In this document: positions 46,115 through 58,203 of the stretch, one piece after another
How the letters are laid out: every line of letters begins with the position of its first letter
Numbering within the stretch: position 1 is the first letter of the stretch
Source of the DNA: Boswellia sacra
Taxonomy: Eukaryota; Streptophyta; Magnoliopsida; Sapindales; Burseraceae
Length of the DNA: 64,000 nt
Direction: 5' to 3'
NCBI GenBank assembly: GCA_013180625.2
Contig: SNVD02003226.1
Coordinates: 62,001-126,000 of the forward strand
Translations under genes and position numbers: made by a program
The notes under the pieces: model-generated
What the model saw: the letters and a program-made list of their open reading frames with translations, nothing else
What the model was told of the DNA's origin: nothing
The model's database searches: none

Positions 46115-46966
46115 TGTTGGTGTCAACGTGCATGTGCCATCACATGATGAATTAACTTGTGATAAAACCAGAATATTATTTTGATTCCTATTTTACTGTT
46201 TCTAGAATCATAATATAGCAAGTATTTGATTTATAATAAATATCTCCTTAGATTAGGATATAGTGTCTTGTATCCTAATTAGAATAGAAGAATATTTATT
46301 TGTCCTAATTCCTTTAGGAGTTTAATTATATTCCTTCCTTTTTTATTTCTAGGAGATTTCATCCAGGCCTCTCACTATGTACACCATGTTATATTTTCAT
46401 AACTAGTGAATTGATTAGTCGGCAAGTCGGCAAGTTGGCTAATTAATTAGTTGATTTGTGAGAGTCCATGTCTCGGCATTCCAACAATTAAAGAGAAGAG
46501 CTTCAAACGCAAATAGGAATGTCTTTATTGATTTGATTCTTTGAGTCTTTGATTCATGTATGAGAGGTAGAAATTGTATATGAGTTGTTGATTAGGTCTG
46601 TCAGAGTTAGCAGACACTTGGGATAACTTGCGGGTTAAGTGTTTATGTAATTCAACATCAGATATCGTTTGTTATGTATAACTTAACAGTGTGTTATTAA
46701 GTTATCTGCAATAGAGAGGAGCAATGTCACTAGAGTTTAAGATCCTGACGGGATTTTGTTTTACAAAGATTAGGTCAGTGCGTGAGGGTGAGTCAACACT
46801 GTAAAAGGTCCAAAAGATTGTACAAACAAGAACTTAGTGAATTGCAGCTCTGTAGCTATCCATGGATGTAGGTTTTCTAACCGAACCACGTAAAAATCCT
46901 CCTATGCCGATTTACTTTACAGTTTATTGTTATATTCCTTATAACTGCATACTTCCAAAACTCATA
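46115..46966 (+). repeat. 3' LTR of the SIRE-type element
   Basis: 852 nt. It matches 27081-27975 except for substitutions and a deletion of about 40 bp (near 46350). It is preceded by AAAAAGGGGGAGA (46101-46113). The copia interior at 45996-46100 is non-coding. Confidence 0.9.
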
Positions 46967-46971
46967 GGTTG

Positions 46972-47346
46972 GATTTAGCAACAAAAAATGGTTGCAAAAG
47001 ATTTTTATAATGAAAATAATTTATTTTAAATATGATTTTTCTATAAAAGTTTTTGCGACAAAAATTTAATTTGTCTCAAAATATGCTCTTTTGTGACGAC
47101 TTTTCTTTCGTCGCAAAAAGTTAACATATGTGATCCTATTTGTGATGAAATATTCGATGAAAAATGTGCTTTTTACGACAAAAATTTCGTTGCAAAAAGG
47201 CTTTTTGCGAGAAATTCCGGATTCGTCGTAAAAAAACTTATTGCGACTCCTATTTTGCCATTGGGACATGAGAAATTTATTTTCGTCGCAAAAACTTATT
47301 ATGACGAAATTTTGACTTTTTACGACAAAACATTTTTCCCATAGTG
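46972..47346. other. Right subterminal region of the CACTA element
   Basis: Dense TTTTGCGACAAAA / CGTCGCAAAA motifs in both orientations, ending in the inverted terminal CACTATGGGAAAAATG. Two overlapping open frames here (47066-47365 minus and 47093-47344 plus) are repeat by-products. Confidence 0.7.
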
Positions 47347-47639
47347 TGTGGTGCCTATGGTGCAACTATTTAATATTTGGATAGATTGCTTGAAAAGATA
47401 CTTACACTGATACACTTGGTTAATCAAAATCCCTCTATTTGAGGTGACCATTTGAAATGACAACATGATTGATAGGCATACAATACCTAAGGTATGTCAT
47501 TCTGTCATGATCTTTTGTTGACCAAACTCTTATTTGAGAATAGATAAGGATGTGATATGAATATGAAAATACAAGAACAATAAAAATACTCCAAGCAAAA
47601 TTAAAGATAGATGATGGAGGTTACATTGTATGAGTTCAA

Positions 47640-50600
47640 TTCTCCAAACACAATAACATAAAGTCATATCCTCCAAAAAAGATATGTCATTACAATGATA
47701 GAAGATCAAGTCTCCTTGTCAATACAAAATATGCCATAAATACCATTGGTACCACCAACTTAAAAAGTACCGTTAATTTTCTCCATGGCATCAACTCTAT
47801 TAGGATCATCAACTTCATTTGATCACACTGGCCCTATCAACACCATACATTAGATTGCATATTGTTGAGCATCTTAGCCTCCATAATTGACAATGGTCTT
47901 TTCATCAATATTTTCAAGTAGGAAAAACAATCATAAAAGACATGCTCAAATAAGGAATGACGAGACAAATACAAACCTTTATCATGAATTCATAGGAAGA
48001 AAGAAATCTCAAACCATCCATACATTCAATGGTAGAGGTTAGATTTTATGAAAGCTCTACATATAAAAAAACAAAAAAAACAAAAACAAAAAGCAAGTTA
48101 GTAATTTGATTCAGAGTGCAGTGTAAGGAGAGACGCATTCTAGGTCAAGAATGGTAGAGTAAAGAGGGTCATTTTGAACTCTTGAAACATACTCTAACCA
48201 ATTTGTCATTTTGTTTTTGTATTTTCGAAGACTTATTTTTAACTAACCTGATATTATTTACTTTTGATTCTTGAATTTTATAACAAGGATGTTTTATTCA
48301 TTTCACTTTGAATTATTCAAATCTATGAACTCTCACAGCCTTATCATTCAATAAACTTTGTGCTTATGTACTCCTTAAGTAAGTATTCATGAACCTTTCT
48401 TCACACACACACATACCTTGATACATGATTGTGGGTGACAAAATGAAATGTTGTAATATTTAAGTTCTTTTGTTTTGTTTAGGATAACAACAAAAGGAAG
48501 GGGAAAGTTCAAAAAAAAGTAAAAAAGAAAAAGAAAAGAGTGATTGTGGATGAGTTTGGTCTCGTAGCCTCCTTAATTCGAGCAATTAAGCCCGAGGGAT
48601 ACCTTAACACCTGATACCCTAAGACCAACTGGTTTGGGAGCTATTGGCCTAAAGCTTGTTACATGGATTAAGGAGAAAGCTTAATGGAATTGAACATTGC
48701 ACTATCCACAAGTTTCTAAGCAAAAACAAAGCATCGGCAACTCGAGTCGTTAAGCTCATAAGGGTGTCTTAACTCCTAATGCCGTAAGGCCAACTGGTCT
48801 AGGAGTCATTAGCCTAAGGCTCGCTACATGGGGTAAAGATGCATTCTTTCAAAAAAAAAAAGATAAAAATATATAAAAATAATGATGAATGAATGCCTCC
48901 TGCCTAAGGTTGTTAGCCTTAACAAATATTAGAACTGATATGGTTTTTTTCTAATAAGCCCCATAGTCATGTGTCGACTGGGCACAAAAAAAAGAAGGTT
49001 TGTTAATATCTTGACTGAAGGGTACATGAGTCATTTAAAAAAACTCAGTTGAGAGTTTGTTTATTTGGATAAAATCAATGAGAGTGCAATAATGACCACC
49101 TTGGATTTAAAATTCTATAAATCACTTCTTTAAATTGCTAGGGACTAGCAATAACCTGGTTGGGGGGTGTGATGAACCTTAAATATGTATGCTTAATAAG
49201 AGCTTAATGCATCATATTGCATTAATAGTGTCATTAAATTCCTCAACCTAAACATATTTATAGTCTTTGCATATTTGGAATTAACTTTATCTTAATTTTG
49301 GTTTTATTATAGGTTCGATAAAATGGGCATAACTTTTTATTTATAGATCAAAATGGTGCAAATTTTAATGTTTTGGAAAGCTGATTAAATTATCTATAGG
49401 ATTTTACTCCACATGCATTGGCAAATTCGGGTTCTTAGTGGACCGAAAATGGGCTTGAAGTGAACCTATATGCAGTTTCGACTCAACCTGACCATGCCTC
49501 AGTATTTTGATCATATGTCTTGATATGCGTATCCAAATCGTATGAATCAAGATGTTCTAGAAAGCTGAGAGAACTATCTACAACTTTCATGGAGACATGT
49601 GATCAAAATTCTCAATAATTCGGTGCCAAAATCGGTGGTCAAAGTTGGTTCACCTAATTACCCTAATTGTCAATAAAATATTTGATAAATGTTCCTTTGT
49701 AACGATACAAATATAAATATTGGATGCTTGAACCCATTTACAAAAAGTGGTATAAATATTGGTAATGAAACAAATATAATTCATATAATTAAAAGGGCTA
49801 CTTATTCTTATTTGATATATCAAAGGTGAATCCCCTAACCTTAGCTTTCATTATTATTGTGTTAATTCCTCTCACTTTTGTACTTTAACTATTCTTATTT
49901 ATTGCTTATGAAATTGTTATTTCATTCGCTATGGTAGATTTTACCTCCTTTGATATATCGAATAAGAATAAGTAGCCCTTTTAATTATATGAATTATATT
50001 TGTTTCGTTACCAATATTTATACCACTTTTTGTAAATGGGTTCAAGCATCCAATGTGCCAATCACCATATGTTTATAATAAATCAAGGTTCCTAACTAGA
50101 TTCGTGTCGGTAAGGAAGAACCATATGACATCTAGAAAGGATTGAAGCATTTGATGTGCCAGGGATTGTCGAAATGGATCAAGACCTCCACTTTACGAGT
50201 GGTATCAAAATTGATTAAGAAAACAAATATAAATCATATAAAATAAACAACACAAGATTATGATTATTAAGCACATATCAAAGGGTTAGAAAATCTTTAC
50301 TCTCATATCAAGGGTTTCCCCCTTTCACCTTAGTAAGAGATAATTTAGCAAGACATTATAAAAGAAAGAAAACAAATTGCAAGAAAAAGAAAATTCATTA
50401 ATAACAATAAAACACAAGAGAGAAAAACACAATAACAAGAGATCCCAGCCAAGGCTAAGATGCCCTAATGGGTCACAAGGCATCTCTATTTATAGATATA
50501 TTCAGGGGCAAACTTATCAAACTATAAAGGAACATTTGTCAAACATTTTGTTGACAATTGGGGTAATTAGGTGAACCAACATTGACCACCGATTTTGACA

Positions 50601-52998
50601 CCGAATTATTGAGAATTTTGATCATATGTCTCATAAAAGTTGTATATATTTCTCTCAGCTTTCTATAACATCTTGATTTATACGATTTGGATATGTATAT
50701 CAAGAGATATGGTCAAAATACTGAGGCATGGTCAGGCTGGACCGAAACTGCATATGGGTTTACTTCAATCCCATTTTTTATCCACTAAGAGCCCGAATTT
50801 GCCAATGCTTGTGAAATACAATCTTGTAGATAATTTAATCAGCTTTCCAAAACATTAGGATTTGAACCATTCTGATCTATAAATAGAAAGTTATGCACAT
50901 TTTACCAAACCTACAACAAAACCAAAATTCAGAGAAAGTTAATTCCAAAGATGCAAAGACTACAAATATGCTTAGGTTGAGGAATTTAATGACACTATTA
51001 ATGCAATATGATGAATTAAGCTCTTATTAAGCATACATATTTAAGTGTTCATCAGAAGACTTCATCTGAATCCTAGTTAGCCAGAGAGATTTCAAGAATA
51101 TTATCTTTATGCTACTTGTTCATGCCTTGCAACCAATCGCACCCTTTCCTCCAAAAGTCACTTGGGCACTTAAGGGCACAATATGAATAATAACAATTAA
51201 GCTTTGTATTGTAATTAGAAGGTCCAACTTAGATTTGGTTGACGAGCCAAAAGGTGAAGCTAAATTGCCTACACTTCAATAGATTAGAAATGTCAACAAA
51301 GTAGTTTCCTCTTCTTCTACAATTACATTGTATTTTCTCCTCGTACAACTCTTCTTTTTATGGCAATAACTTTGAAGGATTTATCTAGTACAACCTTTTC
51401 TTTTATAATTTTAGTTACTGCTTATTTTCCTATAGTATTCTAGAGCAACACATTGACAAATGCACTCACAACTTACTCTCCTTACTAAAAAGAAGTTAAC
51501 ACAAAAAGGCATGGTAAGCACTACCAAGTGAATAGTGAGGATTGTTAGTATTTCAATCAACCTTAAAGAAAAGAACACAATCAAGAGTGCAGTGCTAATG
51601 CATATGGAGAATTGCTTAAAATTATTCTTCAAAGATTCAAGTCCCAAGCCAAATCCTAATGCTTTGACTTGGAACTTGGGGGGCTAGTTGTTGGCTGAAA
51701 ATATTGAAACAACCAATAAGATTAATATTTGAAGCCACATCATCAAGAGGTAGTGATTTTCTTTATTTCAAAAGAAGTTATGTATTTTCTATCCTACGTG
51801 GCAACTTGAATTCTCCAAACACAATAATATAAAGTCATATCCTCCAAAAAATATATGTCATTACAATGATAGAAGATCAAAACTCTTTGTCAACACAAAA
51901 TATGCCATAAATACCACTGGTGCCACCAACTTAAAAAGTACCATTAATTTTCTCCATGGCATCAACTTTATTGGGATGATCAACTTCATTTGATCACACC
52001 AGCCCTGTCAATGCCATACATTCCATTGTATATTGTTAAGCATCTTAGCCTCCATCACTGACATTGGTTTTTTCATCAACCTTTTCATGTAGGAAAAACA
52101 ATCATAAAAGACATATTCAAGTGAGGAATGATGAGACAAATACAAATGTTTATCATGAATTCATAGGAAGAAAGAAATGTCAAACCTTCCATATATTCAA
52201 TGGTAAAGATTAGATTTTATGAAAGCTCTACAAATGAAGACTTCATAGAAATCCTAGTAAGCTAAAGGGATTTCAAGAATAGTATCTTTATGCTACTTGT
52301 TCATGCCTTGCAACCGATCGCACCCTTTCCTCCAAAAGTCACTTGGGCACTTAAGGACACAATATGAATAATAATAATTAAGCTTCATGTTGTAATTAGA
52401 AGGTCCAGTTTAGATTTGGTTGACGAGCCAAAAGGTGAAGCTAAATTGCCTACACTCCAGTAGATCATAGATATTGACAAAGTAGTTTCCTCCTCTTCTA
52501 CAATTACATTGGTGTTTTCTCCTCGTACAACTCTTCTTTTTATGGCAATAACTTTGAAGGATTTCTCTAGTACAACCTTTTCTTTTATAATTTTAGTTAC
52601 TGCCTATTTTCCTCTAGTATTCTAGAGCAGCACATTGACAAATTCACTCACAATCTTGCTCTCCTTGCTAAAGAGAAGTTAACACAAAAAGGCACTGTAA
52701 GCACTATCAAATAAATAGTGAGAATTGTTAGTATTTTAATCAACCTTAAAGAAAAGAACACAATCAAGAGTGCAGTGCTAATACATATAGAGTATTGCTT
52801 AAAATATGTATTATCAAAGAGTCAAGTCCTAAACAAAATTCTAATGCTTTGACTTGGAACTTGGGGGGCTAGTTTTTGCATGGAAATATTGAAACAACCA
52901 ATAAGATTAATATTTGAAGCCACATTATCAAGAGGTAGTGACTTTCTTTATTTCAAAAGAATTTATGTATTTTCTATCCTATGTGGCGGCTTGAATTT
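47640..52998. repeat. Tandem duplication of the Tat-like element's 3' end
   Basis: A unit of about 1.19 kb occurs twice. Copy A is 47640-48062 plus 51055-51811, split by the Athila fragment. Copy B is 51812-52998. The unit spans internal non-coding sequence, the GGAACTTGGGGGGCTAG tract and the first 120 nt of the LTR. Copy A then jumps back to internal sequence, as expected for unequal recombination. Copy A keeps the LTR start TGTTGGC; copy B has it changed. No convincing protein is encoded on either strand. 47347-47639 is further non-coding Tat-element sequence. Confidence 0.7.
48063..51054. mobile_element. Rearranged Athila fragment with head-to-head LTRs
   Basis: 48063-49169 matches the 3' internal region of the second Athila element (43465-44606). 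Then 49170 onward is a + strand LTR (TGATGAACC...) with an internal deletion of about 350 bp, ending near 49940. About 49946-51054 is the same LTR on the minus strand, ending in GTGTTCATCA. Copies of 110 bp (49715-49826 and 49951-50060) are near-perfect reverse complements around a loop of about 125 nt. They share variants absent from other copies (AGGGCTACTTATTC). No clear target duplication. The interior around 50061-51054 has only shadow ORFs. Confidence 0.75.
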
Positions 52999-53077
52999 TG
53001 GAATAACGGATTTTTCATCCTTAATCTGGTCGACGAAGACTATAACCTCACTCCTAGTATTGATACCTTTTGGTTGA

Positions 53078-56000
53078 CACTACGAGAAAAAGGAGCTTAT
53101 ACTACGCTCATCTATGGCGGTCTTTAAAAATCGTAGTAGAAAAGAAAATTATGCGGCGATCACCACCAAACTGTCGTAGAGGTTCCACATTTTTGAATTC
53201 CATATGCGACTACCTTAAATAACCGTAGTAAAATAGCCATTTATTCTTCCTTTCACCTTCCTGTATCTTGCCCTAGCTTTCCCAGTTCACCAAATTTCTT
53301 TTGTCTCCAACATTTCCCTCATCTAGTACACCATTGAACAAGCTTAAGATATCTAAATAGCCAAACAAAACCCAAAATCTAGCAATTGATTGATCTAATT
53401 ACAGTCTACGATTTGAATTAGGAAAACCTCAGAAGCAATCCATCTCTATTTCTGGCTAGTCTCCACAATGGATAGAGCGCAGTTGCTTCTTCTAGGGCTA
53501 CCACTCTTTCTCCCATGCAGTAACCTTTTAAACCTCTTCACGCCACCATCACCATTGATTCCTAGATCCCCTCATTGCCACTCCACTCACGCCAAACCGC
53601 CTAATACTCTGAAGGCCCAGATTTCCCCGTACATGTAATCTTAAAGAAATTTTATCAAAATAATTTATTATGTCTGTTTTCTTTAATCGTGTGTTATTAT
53701 TTTCATTATTTTTTGTAATCTTTTTTCATAAATTGCAGATAGATATCATTTTCATTTTATTTATTATTTTCAATTTCATAAACATCTTACTTTTTTTTTG
53801 TACAGAGTATGGGATGAAATCATAAATTAGGGAAAACTGGGGAAGGAATTCATCTTTGTAAGTTTTTTTGGAAAGTTGAATCAAAGTCAAAGAGAAGGTG
53901 TGAACTACCAAAGGCCCTGTTCTCCTTGTTGGCAATAAACAAGTTTCGATTTCTTCCTCACCAACTGTTTGTTTATTTGCCTCAATCAAATGTTAAAATG
54001 GGCTTCTTTTGGATACTCTTTGTTTGTTTTAAATTGATGCTTGCTACTGGTCTTGTGGGTTGATTGTTCATTGACATTAGTAAGTCAATTTCATTTGTTA
54101 GAGTACTTTAAGGAGTGTTTTCTCAGGATCAATTTGTATTTTGTTGGTCACATTTTTGTTCTTGAACTTCTGGGTAGCTGGGATCATGATCCTTAGCAAC
54201 TACTGTGATCTGGGTAGTTTCAGTTCAGTTTTGTTATGTTATGTAACTTATGTTTGGTTCTTGCATTAAAGTTACTTTGCAAGTTCACTTCACTTTAATT
54301 GTTACTTGCTTGAGTATTCTACACTTTCTGTATATGGTATAACTATCATTTCCATTTCTTTGCAATATTATCTTTGTGTGATCTATACTTTACTTGGTTA
54401 CTTAGATTTGAGCTTTACTTTTTTAGGATTCGGGTTCAGTACTTGTTTGACTGTGTCAATTTTAAAAAAAAAAAAAGCCATAACTTAGGTTAATTTATTT
54501 TTTTGGATTGTAGTTGTAGTCCTAAGCATAGAAAAAAGCTGAAAATGGATTCTTGCTGTGTGACCTGGGGAGCCAATACCAGTTTGGCAAAAGCTAGGAA
54601 GATGTTTCAAGAATTGCGATAATGCTTTTTGGGGAGAGAGGATCAGAGGTGGCTTGAACAACAATGGTTTGGTTAATCAGTTACTAAAAGTTCTAAAAAC
54701 TGAGAAGATAGACAAGAAGGTCAAGCTTGGGGTTGCTTTTGCTGTTGTTACATCTGACAACCCCAAAGAAACTATGGTGAGTTGAACTCCCTTTAGCAGT
54801 TCTAAAAGATTAAGAAAATGTATTGCATTATTATTATTATTATTATTCACAATTTGGTTCTCATAAATCTGTAATATGATTTTAGACCTTGTCACCTCCA
54901 ATAATTGAGAGAAGGAGAGCGGACCCAAAACATATAGTTGCGATCATATTGGGTGGAGGTGTAGGGACTCAGCTCTTTCCTCTTACCAGAAGAGCCACAA
55001 CACCAGCTGTAAGAAAATATTCTTGCAATCTGTGTGCTCCACTTATTTGTAATGGAGAGCATAGTTAATTAACTTGATGGAAGAGATGATGGTTAAGATT
55101 TTGTATTTTTGTAAATGGTGTATTTTTGAAGTTTTTGCATCATTTTATAATGAGTGAAACTGAATTCTTTGTTAGAAAAAAAAGTGGCTTTTCTTGCATT
55201 GAGTTATCTGATATGAACATTTTGATCCATCAAATTATTGATTGTGCTGGCACCACTGTTTTGGAGGTTGTGAAAATTTGTGATACTTGAGGTCTAATTC
55301 TATGACTATTATCTGTGATTTACAGGTTCCAGTTGCGGGATGTTACAGGCTCATAGATATCCCTATGAGCAACTGCATCAATAGTGGCATAAACAAGATA
55401 TTTGTTTTGATCCAATTCAACTCGGCTCCTCACAATCGGCACATCGCACGCACCTATTTTGGAAATGGTGTAAACTTTGGTGATGGATTTGTGGAGGTAT
55501 GAAACCCTTGTGGAGATAAAAATCTAGATATCATCCTTCAAACATTAAATTAGTACATAGAGCATCATAATTAGATTTTGAAGCCTTAATATTGCTCAGT
55601 GAATTAAAAGGTTAACTGAATCACCAAACAGGTTCTGGCAGCCACTCAAACTCTTGGAGAATCAAGGAAGAATTGGTTCCAAGGAACTGCTGATGCTGTG
55701 AGGAAATTTATATAGGTGTTTGAGGTCCACATGTATGATTTTCTTATACTTTGTACATCTCTAAACAAAAAGTTAGGATTAGATGAATTCTGTGTAGTTC
55801 CATCATTCCAATCTCAACTAAACGTATCTGATAAATAACATACATGTAGGATGCCAAGAACAGAAATATTGTTGAGGATATATTGATCTTGTCTGGGGAC
55901 CATCTATATCAAATGGATTATATGGATTTTGTTCAGGTATATGGCTCTTTTCCTCGCCATTGAATACATTTTACTTAACATTTTAGAATGTTGTCTTACC

Positions 56001-56791
56001 TTTGTGTAATTATATTAACAGAGTCACATTGACAGAAACGCTGATATTCATGTGCAGCAGTTGGTCAAAGAAAACTTTTTAGCATTATTTTAATGGATTT
56101 GAGGAAAGAAGTAGAGACTACTTTTGTAAGTACATACAATGTGTGATGCTCTAAGTTTGCATTTGTTGTAGGAAGTTTCTTTACTTGCATTGTTTTCCAA
56201 GTGTACAATTTGAATTATGAGGTTTTTTGTAATTAAATTAATGGGAGTATGTAATTGTTGCTTGACAGGATGTGTTTGTGTGATCTACATATAAACCATT
56301 CATGTTCAAAGCTTATAATAAAGCAGACAAAGCATCAAATGACTTTAACCAAGCTTGTCTCTCACAATGTATTATCTTCCATAATTTTTTTGTTTTTTAT
56401 CACTTGGCTTCGATAGGCTTTATTGAGACACCTGGTGCATTTTCCCACCAATTAAAATATTTGTTTTATTTAAAACAAATTTTAAAAGGCTTCATTAAAA
56501 AGTGCAAGAAAAGAGCAATAAATGTTACACTTGGGCAAGAAAGCTGCAGTAGACTTTTTACGATGGGCCACGCGCCCGCAGTAAATAAATTTACATCAGA
56601 CCACGAATTTTTATGGAGGTCATTGTGATTGCGGTAAAACCATTTTTACAGCGGGCCAAAACCACTGTAAAAAGTAAAATTAGTTTTTACGGCTCCATTT
56701 TATATGGCGGGCTTAAACTGTCGTATGCCTGTCGTAGAAGGCTTTTTACCGCAGTTTGGGCCCATCATAAAAAGCCCATTTTCTTTTAGTG
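53078..56791 (+). mobile_element. Pack-CACTA transposon carrying an AGPase gene fragment
   Basis: The ends are CACTACGAGAAAAAGG and, read inward from the right, CACTAAAAGAAAATGGGC. The 3-bp duplication TGA lies at 53075-53077 and 56792-56794. Subterminal regions hold TACGG/GCGGT-rich motifs (for example TATGGCGG, CGTCGTAGA-like, TTTTTACGGC), typical of CACTA. Size is 3714 bp, with no transposase. The middle is an intron-containing fragment of a host gene for ADP-glucose pyrophosphorylase large subunit. It inserted into the right LTR of the Tat-like element. Confidence 0.88.
54545..56050 (+). pseudogene. Captured exons of ADP-glucose pyrophosphorylase large subunit
   Basis: Six exon pieces with GT...AG introns are visible: 54545-54776 (MDSCCVTWGANTS start, plastid-targeting region, frameshift near 54620), 54886-55008 (IILGGGVGTQLFPLT, the nucleotide-binding start, with the usual Arg changed to Gln), 55326-55496 ([17 protein letters not shown]), 55632-55724 ([13 protein letters not shown], then TAG where Trp is usual), 55850-55936 ([15 protein letters not shown]) and from 56022 (HIDRNADI). 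The rest of the roughly 520-residue enzyme is absent. The native enzyme makes ADP-glucose for starch in plastids. Retained introns mean capture at DNA level by the CACTA element. The fragment cannot make enzyme but could give RNA matching the parent gene. Confidence 0.9.
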
Positions 56792-57245
56792 TGACCAAAT
56801 AATTCTATAACAAACAACAACCTGGTCGACGAAGACTTTACCCTCACTCTTAATATCGAGACCTTTTGCATTACCCAATAATTCTATAATGAATGCCCAA
56901 CCTGGTCGACAAACAACGTGAATGTTAATTTCACCAAAAGAAGTGTTGCATGGCACAAAACAATAAGATAATAAAGGTTGAAACTTCTCTCCAAGTCTTC
57001 TTCAAGTAAGATGCATCTTGTTCAAGTGTTGTCACCTCTCCTTTGCAAGCTTCCAAGTGTCTCTTGAAGAAATAATTTATTCTCCAAGTGGCTCCATAAC
57101 CCTAGGTGTGATCACAAACTCCATTGCATGCAGCATGGTGTCAAGCAAACTCCATGCATGCAGCCATATGTACATAAATCTTCCATAAATAGGCTCATTT
57201 GCCACCAATTGAAGGTTTGAAACACTTTCTAGCCCCAGAACTCTA

Positions 57246-57248
<3 letters not shown>

Positions 57249-57298
<50 letters not shown>
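57249..57298. repeat. (CT)n microsatellite
   Basis: 25 CT units in the right LTR of the Tat-like element, shortly after its TATA-like box. Confidence 0.95.
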
Positions 57299-57302
<4 letters not shown>

Positions 57303-57939
57303 TGTCTCTCCTTGGTTAACCAGATATTTCTCTCTATGTTTTAGTCTCTGACTTGAGTGTCGAAGGATTATTATTAGCCACACTGCCGACATGGGGTTTT
57401 CTCTTTGTGGGCAGCTCAGTTATATCACTGAAGCCTTGGTTGACCAAAATATAGCAACCGTCTTGATGAACACGAGGCCTAAAATTTCGTAGTTTCACCC
57501 TCCTTCTCCATTTCCTCCTTTTCCCTCTTGTTGAATCAGATCTTCCACAGCAAATATAAGTTTTACTGGCAAGCCAGAGGTCGACTGATTTTCAACATCA
57601 ACAAGCTATAATTAACTACATATAATTTTGAAGGTTGATTTTATTCTTTAAAGTTTTAACCAATTTATAAAGGAAAAGAAGCTTATCAGTGTTATAATTC
57701 AAGTATAAATATGCTAGGAGTTTAAGTAAATATAATACAATAAAACATAGAAAGCAATTCAATTGAAATAGGCGAAAGGCTATTGTGAGTAAATATGTGG
57801 TGGGGTCATGAGAAATGAGTATAGGTAGAAGAGATATTGGCGAGAAAGAGAGAAAGCATTAGCAAGGAGAGAGACATAAGCGTTTATTGCAAAGTACAAT
57901 ACAAATTGCCTAGATGTGTGAACCACCTAAAGCCACCAC

Positions 57940-58135
57940 TAGGGTTGGCAATTTTTACACAACATGCTAACACCAGTAACACAATACAAACACGACACTA
58001 ATACGATACATGATAAATAAAAGGGTCAGACTAATGTTGAAAGTGTTCAGGACATCAACCTATCTAATAACACGAATAGTTAAACATATTTTGTTAATCA
58101 TTAACATGTAAACTTATTTAATGATTGAATTATTA

Positions 58136-58203
<68 letters not shown>

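Larger units (their letters stand above)
27081..46966 (+). mobile_element. SIRE/Maximus-type Ty1/copia retrotransposon
   Basis: The LTRs lie at 27081-27975 and 46115-46966. The 5-bp target duplication GGTTG is at 27076-27080 and 46967-46971. The initiator-Met primer site TGGTATCAGAG is at 27978-27988 and the polypurine tract AAAAAGGGGGAGA at 46101-46113. The interior runs gag, integrase, RT, RNase H and then an env-like region, the layout of the SIRE group. It is split by a mini-CACTA (29956-30434) and by the second Athila element (36210-45990). All ORFs carry stops. The 3' LTR lacks about 40 bp present in the 5' LTR, and its last base pair is TA instead of CA. Confidence 0.92.
23174..47346. 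mobile_element. CACTA transposon, split by a nested copia element
   Basis: The left end CACTACAAGAAAAACGG (23174) and the right end, read inward as CACTATGGGAAAAATG (from 47346), are CACTA-type terminal repeats. Both subterminal regions are packed with TTTGCGACGAAA / TTTTGTCGCAAAA units in both orientations. Without the copia insertion the element is about 4.3 kb. No transposase reading is recognised, so it is probably non-autonomous. The 3-bp flanks do not match (TCC against TGT), so decay or end rearrangement is possible. It lies inside the Tat-like element, whose repeat text resumes at 47347. Confidence 0.7.
19293..57603 (+). mobile_element. Degraded Tat-like Ty3/gypsy element, host of the nested insertions
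   Basis: A left LTR end (19293-19381 plus 20805-20871) and a right LTR (52874-57603, less a CACTA insertion) share GGCCTAAAATT, TTTTCCCTCTTGTT, AGATCTTCCACA and the terminal GATTTTCAACATCAACA. After the left LTR comes TTGGTGTTGTTTGCG, which looks like a TTGGCGCCGT-type primer site eroded by C-to-T changes. Gag/protease relics follow. The right LTR is preceded by a GGAACTTGGGGGGCTAG tract. RT and integrase are not found. The left LTR is truncated at its 5' end, so no target duplication can be assigned. The element is the oldest layer: a solo LTR, two CACTA elements and an Athila fragment have all landed inside it. The Tat assignment rests on the protease style and on the tandem repeats after pol, and is moderate. 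Confidence 0.65.
52874..57603 (+). repeat. Right LTR of the Tat-like element, split by a Pack-CACTA
   Basis: The LTR is about 1.0 kb once 53078-56791 and one TGA copy are removed. It contains a TATA-like CATAAATAGG (about 57185), a (CT)n tract at 57249-57298 and the ends shared with the left LTR. The phrase CTGGTCGACGAAGACT occurs on both sides of the insertion (about 53026 and 56822) and CCTGGTCGAC again at about 56900. Confidence 0.6.

Noticed and set aside
56302..56628. 108-codon open frame at the right end of the Pack-CACTA
   Set aside because: No similarity to the rest of AGPase or any recognised family; it overlaps subterminal repeats.
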